DNA from: Ornithinibacillus sp047228935
GTDB taxonomy: Bacteria; Bacillota; Bacilli; Bacillales; Amphibacillaceae
Length of the DNA: 64,000 nt
Assembly: GCF_047228935.1 (NCBI RefSeq)
Contig: NZ_JBFEGG010000001.1
Location: 682,001-746,000 of the forward strand
Reading direction: 5' to 3'
Below the pieces are notes generated by a model. The model searched no databases. It was not told where the DNA came from and worked only from the letters and a program-made list of their open reading frames with translations. A program made the translations under genes and the position numbers. Numbering within the stretch: position 1 is the first letter of the stretch; every line of letters begins with the position of its first letter. Below are positions 26,025 through 35,203 of the stretch, one piece after another.

Positions 26025-27691
26025 TATACCTCCATGATGATTGGTAAAATCATTGGGCGGCGCTTTGTTTTCTCATATAAGAATGGAGCAATCGTATCTG
26101 TAATTTCGTTTTTAATTTCAGACCATTGTGTTGTTTTTCTTTCCATAACTTTATTCAAGTGCGAGGAAACTAGTTTCTGTGCTTGGTTTATCATATCCTC
26201 AGATTCACGCATATAAACAAAACCACGAGAAATAATGTCTGGTCCTGCAGCTATCTTGAATTCCTTCATGTTAATACTTACTACAACTATAACTAGTCCT
26301 TCTTCAGAAAGAATTCGACGATCTCGTAATACGATATTACCGATGTCACCGATACCACTTCCGTCTACGTAAACTGAACCAGAAGGAATCTTTCCAGAAA
26401 CTTGAGCACTATCTTTACTTAGAGCTAGCACATCACCATTATCCATGACGAAAGAATTTTCTAGGCTAACGCCACACATTTCAGCTAACTTAGTATGTTC
26501 TACTAACATACGGTATTCACCGTGAATTGGCATGAAATATTTCGGTTGCATTAAGCGTAACATAAGCTTTTGCTCTTCCTGACTTCCATGACCAGAAGTG
26601 TGGATATCATTTAATTTACCATGAATAACTTCTGCACCAGCACGATATAACATATTAATAGTCTTACTAACACTTAGTGTATTTCCAGGGATTGGTGAAG
26701 AAGAAAATACTACCGTGTCGCCAGGGATAATTTGAATTTGTCTATGTGTACCATTTGCAATACGTGATAATGCCGCCATTGGCTCTCCTTGAGAACCAGT
26801 ACAAAGAATTGTTACTTCGTTTGCTGGTAGGCGATTAATTTCACTTGCTTCAATAAATGTGTCCTTAGGAGCCTGAATATAACCTAGTTCTTGACCAAGC
26901 TTTATTGCAGATTCCATACTACGACCAAATACAGCAACTTTTCGGTTATAGCGAACTGCAGCTTCAACCATCTGTTGTAAACGATAAATATTCGATGCAA
27001 AAGTTGCAAAAATAATTCTACCAGTTACACGACTGAAAATATCACTTATATTTGCTCCTACAACTTTTTCAGACAATGTAAAACCAGGTACTTCACTATT
27101 AGTACTATCAGATAGAAGGCAAAGGACACCTTCTTTTCCTATTTCTGCCATTTTTGCTAAGTTAGCCGGTTCTCCAACTGGAGTAAAGTCAAATTTAAAG
27201 TCTCCAGTATGCACAATATTGCCTGGAGGGGTTTTAACGACTATACCAAATGCGTCCGGAATGCTATGGGTTGTACGGAAAAAGCTAACAGATGTTTTAC
27301 GGAATTTAATGACATCATCTTCTTGAATGGTATTTAATTTTGCGTTTCTTAGTAATCCATGTTCTTCTAACTTATTTCTAATTAAGCCAATCGCAAGCTT
27401 ACCTGCGTAAATAGGAATATTAATTTCACGCAGTAAATAAGGAATCCCGCCAATATGATCTTCATGACCATGAGTAACAATTAAGCCTTTAATTTTATCT
27501 TGATTTTGCACTAGATACGTATAATCCGGAATGACATAATCAATACCGAGTAATTCGTCTTCTGGAAACTTAATTCCAGCATCAATAAGAATTATTTCAT
27601 CTTGAAATTGTACTCCGTATGTATTTTTTCCAATTTCACCTAGACCACCTAGTGCAAATACCGCTGCCTGATCATTCTTTACAAATTTCAT
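26024..27691 (-). CDS. rnjA: Ribonuclease J1
   Basis: A 555-residue metallo-beta-lactamase/beta-CASP nuclease. The zinc motif HGHEDH (His74, His76, Asp78, His79), the HTGDFKFD motif and the C-terminal MPIHGEYRML are present. RNase J1 is a 5'-3' exonuclease and endonuclease and a main mRNA-decay and rRNA-maturation enzyme. rpoY lies three bases upstream, giving the conserved rpoY-rnjA operon. In B. subtilis, RNase J1 interacts with GapA and the SR1-encoded peptide SR1P, whose gene is also in this window. Confidence 0.95.
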   Translation of the reverse strand: MKFVKNDQAAVFALGGLGEIGKNTYGVQFQDEIILIDAGIKFPEDELLGIDYVIPDYTYLVQNQDKIKGLIVTHGHEDHIGGIPYLLREINIPIYAGKLAIGLIRNKLEEHGLLRNAKLNTIQEDDVIKFRKTSVSFFRTTHSIPDAFGIVVKTPPGNIVHTGDFKFDFTPVGEPANLAKMAEIGKEGVLCLLSDSTNSEVPGFTLSEKVVGANISDIFSRVTGRIIFATFASNIYRLQQMVEAAVRYNRKVAVFGRSMESAIKLGQELGYIQAPKDTFIEASEINRLPANEVTILCTGSQGEPMAALSRIANGTHRQIQIIPGDTVVFSSSPIPGNTLSVSKTINMLYRAGAEVIHGKLNDIHTSGHGSQEEQKLMLRLMQPKYFMPIHGEYRMLVEHTKLAEMCGVSLENSFVMDNGDVLALSKDSAQVSGKIPSGSVYVDGSGIGDIGNIVLRDRRILSEEGLVIVVVSINMKEFKIAAGPDIISRGFVYMRESEDMINQAQKLVSSHLNKVMERKTTQWSEIKNEITDTIAPFLYEKTKRRPMILPIIMEV

Positions 27692-27694
27692 CTT

Positions 27695-27904
27695 CTAGAC
27701 AGTCTCCACTTTAAAGTCTTCTGATTGTTGTTCATATGCTAAATGTGCTTCATCTAGTGGCTGGATAAATTCGATATTATAGTTGCGATTAGTTAATTTT
27801 TGTCTCACTTCTTTTTCAGAGTCTGCCTCGATATAAAGGCTTTTAGAGCGTTCTCGTACGGGTATTTCTAATCTTGATTCTTGATAAATAACTTTAAAAA
27901 TCAT
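27695..27904 (-). CDS. rpoY: RNA polymerase epsilon subunit RpoY
   Basis: A 69-residue protein of the DUF1447/YkzG family, the small epsilon subunit of Gram-positive RNA polymerase. Start MIFKVIYQ and length match the B. subtilis protein. ATG 27904 follows AGGAGA by 5 bases; the longer frame to 27958 has no ribosome site. It is cotranscribed with rnjA. Confidence 0.9.
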   Translation of the reverse strand: MIFKVIYQESRLEIPVRERSKSLYIEADSEKEVRQKLTNRNYNIEFIQPLDEAHLAYEQQSEDFKVETV

Positions 27905-28548
27905 TTTATCTCTCCTGTCTCTCTCTTTAACTTTAATTTTACCATTCAAAAAATTCATAAAAAGAAAAGAAATCTTATTAATTAATAGAACCTAAGCTTT
28001 TTATGTAAGTATCTCCGTCACGCGGAGATCTGATATAATTTCATTCATTTTAATATAACGATTGACTTCTAGTCTATCGTACATCATTACTATTTCCGTA
28101 TTTTTACCATCCGTACACATGCATTCTTAACAAAAAGACAGGTGAATGATTATGTTAGATATATCATTATCGGTAGATTGGCTTATCATTATACCCTGCC
28201 TGTACTTCTTCTTTATTCTCCAAAAGTTGTTGGTACACGTCCTCGGCCTAAAAAATCTTTCCAACGCTTCTTTAGCTTTTCTTTTAGGCGACGTAACATA
28301 AGGACATACACTCCTTTCCAAAGATTAAAGAAAAGCATATAAAAATTCTACCGTCCAATCCCTCTTATTTATAGTATAGTATGGATTTGAAAATATTGAA
28401 ATAAAAATCACCGATTTACTAAAAAAACATTTTTATAAAGATAGCTATAAGAACGTTAGAGAGATACCAAGGTCCAGTATCTTAAGTTTATTTTTCACAT
28501 TTGGGTGATTTCTATGCATGATAATAAGTCTATAGAAGGGAGTATAAA
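27905..28548. other. Long intergenic region between rpoY and def
   Basis: About 640 bases with no long gene. It holds a small hairpin at 28011-28029 (ATCTCCG and CGGAGAT with loop TCACG) upstream of rpoY. It also holds a candidate 28-residue basic peptide on the minus strand and an overlapping 49-residue hydrophobic frame on the plus strand (28152-28301, weak AGGTG). In B. subtilis ykrA lies here; it is absent. I see nothing clear in 28400-28548. Confidence 0.5.
28213..28299 (-). CDS. Candidate 28-residue basic peptide
   Basis: From ATG at 28297-28299 to TAA at 28213-28215 the frame encodes a 28-residue peptide. Its first half is rich in Lys, Arg and Leu (MLRRLKEKLKKRWKDFLGRG, an amphipathic helix) and it ends VPTTFGE. 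AGGAG lies 11 bases upstream, a rather long spacing. A weak minus-strand promoter (TTTCAA, 17 bases, TATACT) lies at 28373-28401. I do not recognise it. Composition looks coding, but an antisense frame overlaps it, so confidence is limited. Confidence 0.4.
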   Translation of the reverse strand: MLRRLKEKLKKRWKDFLGRGRVPTTFGE

Positions 28549-28579
28549 ACAGGCTGATCCTTATTACAAATCAGCCTGT
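28549..28579 (-). terminator. Terminator of def
   Basis: ACAGGCTGAT (28549-28558) pairs perfectly with ATCAGCCTGT (28570-28579); the minus-strand 3' side reads GTTTTATAC. Confidence 0.7.
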
Positions 28580-28585
28580 AAATGA

Positions 28586-29137
28586 TTATTCTATAGATTT
28601 TGCGTTTTCTGGGATGGTGAAAGGATTTTCTTTATTAATATGGTCATAAAACATAACCCCGTTTAGGTGATCAATTTCATGCTGGAATACGATAGCTGCA
28701 TAATCTTTCAATCGAATTTTAATCTCATTTCCATCGATATCAGTAGCCTTTATCGTAATACGGGCATATCTTGGAACGAATCCCTCTACATTTCTATCTA
28801 CAGATAAGCAACCCTCACCTACGGATAAAAATGCTTTTTCTACTGAGTGACTTACAATTTTCGGATTAAATAAACCATAGCTATACAATTTTCCATCACC
28901 ATCTTCAAAGTGTACAGCAATCATTCTTTTGTTTATCCCTAATTGGGGAGCAGCTAAACCGACACCTGGTCTTAAATTATATTTTGCACAAATTATTTCA
29001 TCTTGACTATTTTGTATAAACTCAAGCATTTCCTTTAATAAAGAAACCTCTTCTTTTGTTGGAGGTAATGTCACTTCATCTGCAACTTGCCTTAATGAAG
29101 GATGTCCCTCACGTACGATATCATCCATAGTAAGCAT
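28586..29137 (-). CDS. def: Peptide deformylase (DefB type)
   Basis: A 183-residue metalloenzyme that removes the N-terminal formyl group from new proteins. All three motifs are present: GVGLAAPQ, EGCLSV and QHEIDHLNG. The insert before motif 1 and the length are those of type 2 deformylases such as B. subtilis YkrB. ATG 29137 is 8 bases after GGAG; the GTG three codons upstream overlaps that site. Confidence 0.93.
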   Translation of the reverse strand: MLTMDDIVREGHPSLRQVADEVTLPPTKEEVSLLKEMLEFIQNSQDEIICAKYNLRPGVGLAAPQLGINKRMIAVHFEDGDGKLYSYGLFNPKIVSHSVEKAFLSVGEGCLSVDRNVEGFVPRYARITIKATDIDGNEIKIRLKDYAAIVFQHEIDHLNGVMFYDHINKENPFTIPENAKSIE

Positions 29138-29339
29138 TTTGTTCACTCCATCTCTATATGTTTCTATAATTATTTTAAGTTATAGTCATTTAAATAGTTT
29201 ATCATATAATTTATTTATAAGGCATAATTTTACTATAGGACAAGCTCTCAAAATTTATAAAATGAAACATTTTATTTTGTGATATACTAATAAACAGTTC
29301 GACATAGCCAAATATACAGCAGGTTAGGGGGATTTAAAC

Positions 29340-29996
29340 GTGAAGATGAATCATTTTATTGTAGTTGTTTCGTTAGGAATAATATTGCTTTTAGCTGGAT
29401 GTGGAAATAGCCCGGAAACTCAAATATATAATCATTTGGAAGAGGCTGTTCAATTAGAAGAAGGTTTCAAAGACCAGCAAGATGATATTACTAAGTTAGA
29501 GCAAGAAGAGCAAGAACTATATAAACAAATTATTGAACTTGGCATTGAAGAATTAGATCAGATTAACGAATTAGCTGATAAAGCACTAGGTTCAATTGAA
29601 GAGAGAACAGAAAAGATTAATTTAGAGAAAGAAAGCTTAGATGCTTCTCGTGCAGAATTTGAGAAGTCTCAACAATTCATAGAAGAGATTAAAGATGAAG
29701 AAATTAAAGAGAAAGCTAAAGCGATGTATGAAACGATGGAAAATCGCTTTGAAGCCTATGATAATTTGAATAAAGCTTATAATGAATCATTAGTACTCGA
29801 AAAAGAATTGTATGAAATGCTAAAAAAAGAGGATCTACAGCAAGAAGAATTACAAGCTCAAATTGAAAAGGTAAATGTAAAGTACCAAGAGGTAATCGAG
29901 GCAAATAGTGTATTCAATGAATTTACTTCTAAGTATAACGAGTTGAAAAAGAGCTTTTATGAAATAGCAGAAATAAACGTGAAATATGTTGAATAG
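29340..29996 (+). CDS. ykyA: YkyA-type cell-wall-binding lipoprotein
   Basis: A 218-residue lipoprotein: signal with lipobox LLAGCG (Cys21) followed by a long, strongly charged helical region (30-215) predicted to form coiled coils. It matches the YkyA family, found between def and pdhA in B. subtilis as here. The start is GTG 29340, 8 bases after AGGGGG; ATG two codons later is possible. Function is unknown; envelope attachment is inferred. Confidence 0.85.
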   Translation: MKMNHFIVVVSLGIILLLAGCGNSPETQIYNHLEEAVQLEEGFKDQQDDITKLEQEEQELYKQIIELGIEELDQINELADKALGSIEERTEKINLEKESLDASRAEFEKSQQFIEEIKDEEIKEKAKAMYETMENRFEAYDNLNKAYNESLVLEKELYEMLKKEDLQQEELQAQIEKVNVKYQEVIEANSVFNEFTSKYNELKKSFYEIAEINVKYVE

Positions 29997-30012
29997 TATT
30001 CAGCATCACATC

Positions 30013-30048
30013 AAAAAAATCTCATCGAATAATCGGTGAGATTTTTTT
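30013..30048 (+). terminator. Terminator after ykyA
   Basis: ATCTCATCGA and TCGGTGAGAT pair with one wobble and are flanked by A-run and TTTTTTT. Confidence 0.85.
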
Positions 30049-30372
30049 GGTTTAAAATATAACAGAGTGGAAGCTTAACTATAACAGTTTTTTTACAAAA
30101 CACTGAACTGATAATCAAAGATGTGCAAATTAATAAAGCAAAGTAGTTGACCGAATATGATTAGATGAGCTACACTTTACTTGTATTCATAAATTGTACC
30201 AGTATTTTTTGCGAGATTTATGTAACAGTTTAAAGGCTGTTTCTAATCATAGATTACAACCGATTTGTACACAGGCATAAATATGAGCGAATGGGTACAG
30301 ATTTTCCTAGTTTTTGGGAAGGATAGTAAAGATTAATTTAAAAGGATATATGAAAGGAAGAGGTGAACTATT
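30049..30372 (+). promoter_or_regulatory. Intergenic leader and candidate promoter of the pdh operon
   Basis: About 320 AT-rich bases without a gene. The best sigma-A candidate is TTGACC (30147-30152), 18 bases, TACACT (30171-30176), which would give a leader of about 190 bases before pdhA. I see no riboswitch or strong repeat. Confidence 0.4.
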
Positions 30373-31455
30373 TTGAAACACGTTTTAGAGAGTGTTGAAA
30401 GTCAGTTCGAAATGTTCCAGATTCTTAATGAAGATGGGAAAATTGTCAATAAGGATGACATGCCAGATTTGTCTGATGAAGATTTAAAAGAGCTTATGAG
30501 AAGAATGGTTTATACTCGTATATTAGATCAACGTTCAATTGCCCTTAATCGTCAAGGACGCCTAGGTTTCTATGCTCCTACTGCAGGGCAAGAGGCTTCA
30601 CAATTAGGAAGTCATTTTGCATTAGAGAAAGATGATTTTATCTTACCAGGGTATCGTGATGTGCCACAGTTAATTTGGCATGGACTTCCACTTTATCAAG
30701 CATTCTTATTCTCTAAAGGACACTTCCATGGAAACCAAATGCCTGAAGGAGTTCATGCATTACCTCCACAAATCATTATCGGTGCTCAGTATGTTCAAGC
30801 TGCTGGTGTTGGCTTAGGACTTAAAATGAGAGGTAAAAATGCAGTAGCAATTACTTATACAGGTGACGGTGGTACGTCTCAAGGCGACTTCTATGAAGGT
30901 ATGAACTTTGCTGGTGCATATGGTGCTAATAATATCTTTATTGTACAAAACAATGGTTTTGCTATTTCTGTACCTAGGGAAAAACAAACAGCTGCTAAAA
31001 CTTTAGCACAAAAAGCTGTTGCTGCTGGTATTGAAGGTATTCAGGTTGACGGTATGGATGTTCTTGCTGTTTATGCTGCAACAAAACATGCTCGTGAACG
31101 TGCGGTTGCTGGTGAAGGACCAATGTTAATCGAAACTATGACGTATCGTTATGGTCCACATACAATGGCTGGTGATGATCCAACTCGTTACCGTTCAGCA
31201 GATCTTGACTCTGAATGGGAGAAAAAAGATCCACTAGTACGTTTCCGTAAATTCTTAGAAAGTAAGAAACTATGGTCTGAGGAAGAGGAAAATCAAGTAA
31301 TCGAAAAAGCAAAAGAAGATATTAAAGAAGCAATTAAAAAAGCAGATCAATATCCAAAACAAAAAGTAACTGATTTTATTTCTAATATGTTCGAAACACT
31401 TCCTAATAATTTAGTAGAACAAATGGAAGAGTATAAAGCAAAGGAGTCGAAGTAA
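30373..31455 (+). CDS. pdhA: Pyruvate dehydrogenase E1 alpha subunit
   Basis: A 360-residue thiamine-diphosphate enzyme subunit with the TPP motif GDGGTSQGDFYEG...QNN and the phosphorylation-loop region RYGPHTMAGDDPTRYR. E1 decarboxylates pyruvate and transfers the acetyl group to the lipoyl arm of E2. The start is TTG 30373, 7 bases after GAGGTG. First gene of pdhABCD. Sequence landmarks (LNRQGRLGFYAPTAGQEA, LPGYRDVPQLIWHG) match Bacillus PdhA. Confidence 0.95.
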   Translation: MKHVLESVESQFEMFQILNEDGKIVNKDDMPDLSDEDLKELMRRMVYTRILDQRSIALNRQGRLGFYAPTAGQEASQLGSHFALEKDDFILPGYRDVPQLIWHGLPLYQAFLFSKGHFHGNQMPEGVHALPPQIIIGAQYVQAAGVGLGLKMRGKNAVAITYTGDGGTSQGDFYEGMNFAGAYGANNIFIVQNNGFAISVPREKQTAAKTLAQKAVAAGIEGIQVDGMDVLAVYAATKHARERAVAGEGPMLIETMTYRYGPHTMAGDDPTRYRSADLDSEWEKKDPLVRFRKFLESKKLWSEEEENQVIEKAKEDIKEAIKKADQYPKQKVTDFISNMFETLPNNLVEQMEEYKAKESK

Positions 31456-31458
31456 AAA

Positions 31459-32436
31459 ATGGCACAAATGACAATGATTCAAGCAATCACTGATGCACTA
31501 CGCGTAGAATTAAAAAACGATGAAAACGTGTTAGTGTTTGGTGAAGATGTCGGCCAAAATGGTGGGGTATTCCGTGCAACAGAAGGCCTACAAAAAGAAT
31601 TCGGGGAAGATCGTGTATTTGATACGCCATTAGCTGAATCTGGAATCGGTGGTCTTGCAATTGGTCTTGCATTACAAGGATATCGTCCTGTACCTGAGAT
31701 TCAATTCTTCGGCTTTGTATATGAAGTTATCGATTCAATAAGTGGTCAAATGGCGCGTATGCGTTATCGTTCTGGAGGTACACATACAGCACCAATTACT
31801 GTACGTTCACCATTTGGTGGTGGAGTTCACACTCCAGAATTACACGCAGACTCATTAGAAGGATTAATGGCACAGCAACCTGGTTTAAAAGTAGTTATTC
31901 CATCTACTCCTTATGATGCAAAAGGTCTATTAATTTCAGCTATCCGTGATAATGACCCAGTTATCTATTTAGAACACATGAAGTTGTATCGTTCTTTCCG
32001 TGGTGAAGTACCTGAGGGAGAATATACGATTGAATTAGGAAAAGCAGACGTTAAACGAGAGGGTAAAGATGTTACGATTGTAACTTACGGCGCAATGGTA
32101 CATGCTTCATTAAAAGCTGCTGAAGAGCTAGAAAAGAACGGAATTGATGTAGAAGTTATCGATTTACGTACTATTTCACCAATTGATATAGATACTATTT
32201 TAGAATCAGTTAAGAAAACAAACCGTGTTGTAGTTGTTCAAGAAGCTCAACGCCAAGCTGGTATAGCTGCAAATGTTGTTGCAGAGATTCAAGAACGAGC
32301 AATTTTACATTTAGAGGCTCCAGTATTACGTGTTACTGCACCAGATACGGTATACCCATTCTCTGAAGCAGAGGAAGTATGGTTACCAAATTATAACGAC
32401 ATCATTGAAAAAGTAAACACAGTAGTGAAATTCTAA
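31459..32436 (+). CDS. pdhB: Pyruvate dehydrogenase E1 beta subunit
   Basis: A 325-residue E1 beta subunit. GEDVGQNGGVFRAT and DTPLAESGIGGLAIG are conserved landmarks, followed by the transketolase C-terminal domain with VVVQEA. It forms the alpha2beta2 E1 with PdhA and contributes to the thiamine diphosphate site. It starts 3 bases after the pdhA stop, with AAGGAG inside pdhA. Confidence 0.95.
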   Translation: MAQMTMIQAITDALRVELKNDENVLVFGEDVGQNGGVFRATEGLQKEFGEDRVFDTPLAESGIGGLAIGLALQGYRPVPEIQFFGFVYEVIDSISGQMARMRYRSGGTHTAPITVRSPFGGGVHTPELHADSLEGLMAQQPGLKVVIPSTPYDAKGLLISAIRDNDPVIYLEHMKLYRSFRGEVPEGEYTIELGKADVKREGKDVTIVTYGAMVHASLKAAEELEKNGIDVEVIDLRTISPIDIDTILESVKKTNRVVVVQEAQRQAGIAANVVAEIQERAILHLEAPVLRVTAPDTVYPFSEAEEVWLPNYNDIIEKVNTVVKF

Positions 32437-32457
32437 AAGTAAAAGGAGGCTATTTAA

Positions 32458-33735
32458 ATGGCTTTTGAATTTAAATTACCGGATATTGGTGAAGGAATCC
32501 ACGAAGGTGAGATTGTTTCATGGATGGTAAAAGAGGGCGAAGAAGTTAAAGAAGATGACATTCTTTGTGAAGTGCAAAATGATAAAGCAGTCGTAGAAAT
32601 CCCTTCACCAGTAGAAGGAACAGTTAAAAAGATATACGTTCAAGAAGGAGAAGTAGCTATCGTGGGAGATACTCTTATTTCCTTCGATGCAGAGGGTTAT
32701 GAGGATACTAGTAGTGAAGAACCTCAAGAAGCTCCTAAAGAAGAAGCGAAACCAGAGGCTCCTAAAACAGAAGCTGCACCAACTAATACTCAAGCAGATA
32801 CTGATGTTGATGATACGAAGCGTGTCATTGCTATGCCTTCTGTTCGTAAATATGCTCGTGAAAACAATGTAAACATTAAACAAGTTACAGGTTCAGGAAA
32901 TAATGGTCGAGTTACGAAAGAAGATATTGATAATTTCTTAAATGGTGGCACGTCTACAGCTACTAATGCAACTGCTGAGGAAGTATCTGAAACTAGTGAA
33001 AAGGCTACTAAAGCTCCAGTATTAGAAGGAAACTTCCCAGAAACTCGTGAGAAAATGAGCCCAATTCGTAAAGCAATTGCTAAAGCGATGGTTAACTCTA
33101 AGACAAAAGCACCTCACGTAACATTAATGGATGAAGTAGATGTAACAGAGCTTGTTGCACATCGTAAGAAATTTAAGCAAGCTGCAATCGATCAAGGTAT
33201 TAAGCTTACTTACTTACCATATGTAGTAAAAGCTTTAGTATCTGCTTTAAGACAATATCCTATATTAAATGCGTCTATCGATGATGCTACAGAAGAAATT
33301 GTACAAAAACATTACTATAATGTAGGAATTGCTGCTGATACTGATAAAGGCTTATTAGTTCCAGTAGTTAAAAATGCGGATCGTAAATCAATTTTTGCAA
33401 TTTCTGCTGAAATTAATGAATTGGCAGAAAAAGCTAGAAATGGTAAACTAGCACCAGATGAGATGAAAGGCGCTTCAAGTACAATTTCAAATATTGGTTC
33501 TGCTGGTGGTCAATGGTTTACTCCTGTAATTAATTACCCAGAGGCAGCAATTTTAGGTATTGGCCGTATTGCTGAAAAGCCAATTGTACGTGACGGAGAA
33601 GTAGTAATTGCTCCAGTGCTTGCAGTTTCCTTGAGCTTTGATCACCGTATTGTTGATGGTGCAACTGCTCAAATGGCCTTAAATCAAATCAAACGATTAT
33701 TAAATGATCCACAATTAATCATGATGGAGGCGTAA
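32458..33735 (+). CDS. pdhC: Dihydrolipoamide acetyltransferase E2
   Basis: A 425-residue core protein: one lipoyl domain (1-80; lipoylated Lys43 in NDKAVVEI), an acidic Ala/Pro/Glu linker, the E1/E3-binding domain (about 124-160, PSVRKYARE and GRVTKEDI) and the catalytic domain (195-425) with DHRIVDGA near the C-terminus. It moves acetyl groups to CoA. AAGGAGG precedes ATG. Confidence 0.95.
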   Translation: MAFEFKLPDIGEGIHEGEIVSWMVKEGEEVKEDDILCEVQNDKAVVEIPSPVEGTVKKIYVQEGEVAIVGDTLISFDAEGYEDTSSEEPQEAPKEEAKPEAPKTEAAPTNTQADTDVDDTKRVIAMPSVRKYARENNVNIKQVTGSGNNGRVTKEDIDNFLNGGTSTATNATAEEVSETSEKATKAPVLEGNFPETREKMSPIRKAIAKAMVNSKTKAPHVTLMDEVDVTELVAHRKKFKQAAIDQGIKLTYLPYVVKALVSALRQYPILNASIDDATEEIVQKHYYNVGIAADTDKGLLVPVVKNADRKSIFAISAEINELAEKARNGKLAPDEMKGASSTISNIGSAGGQWFTPVINYPEAAILGIGRIAEKPIVRDGEVVIAPVLAVSLSFDHRIVDGATAQMALNQIKRLLNDPQLIMMEA

Positions 33736-33740
33736 GGATT

Positions 33741-35147
33741 ATGGTAGTAGGAGATTTTCCAATTGAATTAGACACTTTAGTTGTCGGAGCAGGACCTGGG
33801 GGTTATGTTGCTGCAATTCGTGCTGCACAATTAGGTCAAAAAGTTACAATCGTAGATAAAGGCGCTCTAGGTGGAGTATGTTTAAATGTCGGTTGTATTC
33901 CTTCAAAAGCTTTAATTGAGGCTGGTCATTCTGTAGTTCATGCTAAAGGTAATGAAGATTTAGGAATTAAATCTGAAAATGTTACTTTTGATTTTGCGAA
34001 AGTACAAGAATGGAAAGCATCTGTTGTAAATAAATTAACATCTGGTGTAGAAGGCTTATTAAAAGGAAATAAAGTTGATATTCTAAGTGGTGAAGTGTAT
34101 TTTGTAGATAAAAATACAGTGAAAGTAATGGATGAAAAATCTTCGCAAACTTATACATTTAAAAACTGTATAATTGCAACTGGTTCTTCTCCAATTGAAA
34201 TTCCAACGTTCAAATTTTCAGAACGTGTACTTGATTCTACTGCAGCATTAGCATTAAAAGAGGTTCCTAAGAAATTAGTAGTTATCGGTACAGGATTTAT
34301 TGGAGCGGAGTTAGGAACTGCTTATGCAAACTTTGGTACTGAAGTTGTATTCCTTGAGGGTGCAAAAGATATCCTTGGTGGTTTTGAAAAACAAATGACT
34401 GCACTCGTTAAGAAACGCCTAAAAAATAAAGGGGCAACTATTGTTACCGAGGCAATGGCTAAAGGTGTTGAAGAAACAAAATCTGGCGTTAAAGTAACGT
34501 ATGAAGTTAGCGGAAAAGAAGAAGTAGTAGAAGCTGATTACGTATTAGTTACTGTTGGCCGTCGTCCAAATACAAGTGAAATTGGCCTTGAACAAGTAGG
34601 AATTGAATTAACTGAAAGAGGTCTAGTGAAAGTAGATAAACAATGTCGCACAAATGTTGAAAACATTTATGCAATTGGTGATATTGTTCCTGGAGCACCA
34701 CTTGCTCACAAAGCTTCGTATGAAGGTAAAGTTGCTGCAGAAGCAATTAGTGGAGAGAAATCAGAAGTTGACTACATTGGTATGCCAGCAGTAGCATTCG
34801 TTGAGCCTGAGCTTGCATCAGTTGGATTAACTGAAGCAGAAGCAAAAGAACAAGGTTACAATGTAAAAGTAGCTAAGTTCCCGTTCGGTGCGAATGGTCG
34901 TGCATTATCATTAAATAATACAGACGGCTTCTTAAAATTAGTTACACGCAAAGAAGATGGTCTTGTTTTAGGTGGTCAAATTGCTGGTCCTAACGCTAGT
35001 GATATGATTTCTGAAATTGGTTTAGCGGTTGAAGCAGGTATGACTGCTGAAGATATCGCCTTAACGATCCATGCTCATCCAACACTTGGTGAGATTACAA
35101 TGGAAGCAGCTGAGGTTGCATTAGGAACTCCAATTCATATGCTATAA
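33741..35147 (+). CDS. pdhD: Dihydrolipoamide dehydrogenase E3
   Basis: A 468-residue FAD disulfide oxidoreductase. The FAD motif GAGPGGYVAA, redox cysteines GGVCLNVGCIPSK, NAD motif GTGFIGAELG and C-terminal HAHPTLGE are present. It reoxidises dihydrolipoamide for PDH, and often for other 2-oxoacid complexes. GGAGG lies inside the end of pdhC, five bases separate the genes, and a strong terminator follows. Confidence 0.95.
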   Translation: MVVGDFPIELDTLVVGAGPGGYVAAIRAAQLGQKVTIVDKGALGGVCLNVGCIPSKALIEAGHSVVHAKGNEDLGIKSENVTFDFAKVQEWKASVVNKLTSGVEGLLKGNKVDILSGEVYFVDKNTVKVMDEKSSQTYTFKNCIIATGSSPIEIPTFKFSERVLDSTAALALKEVPKKLVVIGTGFIGAELGTAYANFGTEVVFLEGAKDILGGFEKQMTALVKKRLKNKGATIVTEAMAKGVEETKSGVKVTYEVSGKEEVVEADYVLVTVGRRPNTSEIGLEQVGIELTERGLVKVDKQCRTNVENIYAIGDIVPGAPLAHKASYEGKVAAEAISGEKSEVDYIGMPAVAFVEPELASVGLTEAEAKEQGYNVKVAKFPFGANGRALSLNNTDGFLKLVTRKEDGLVLGGQIAGPNASDMISEIGLAVEAGMTAEDIALTIHAHPTLGEITMEAAEVALGTPIHML

Positions 35148-35155
35148 GAATAGAG

Positions 35156-35190
35156 AAAAGTGAAGTCGCATTAGACGACTTCACTTTTTT
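35156..35190. terminator. Terminator of the pdh operon
   Basis: AAAAGTGAAGTCG (35156-35168) pairs with CGACTTCACTTTT (35176-35188), plus extra T. It also serves the convergent BCCT gene. Confidence 0.85.
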
Positions 35191-35203
35191 AATATAGATA
35201 ACA

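Noticed and set aside
26007..26216. Plus-strand frame overlapping the ktrC-rnjA terminator
   Set aside because: It reads antisense through rnjA and begins near the terminator stem; no ribosome site.
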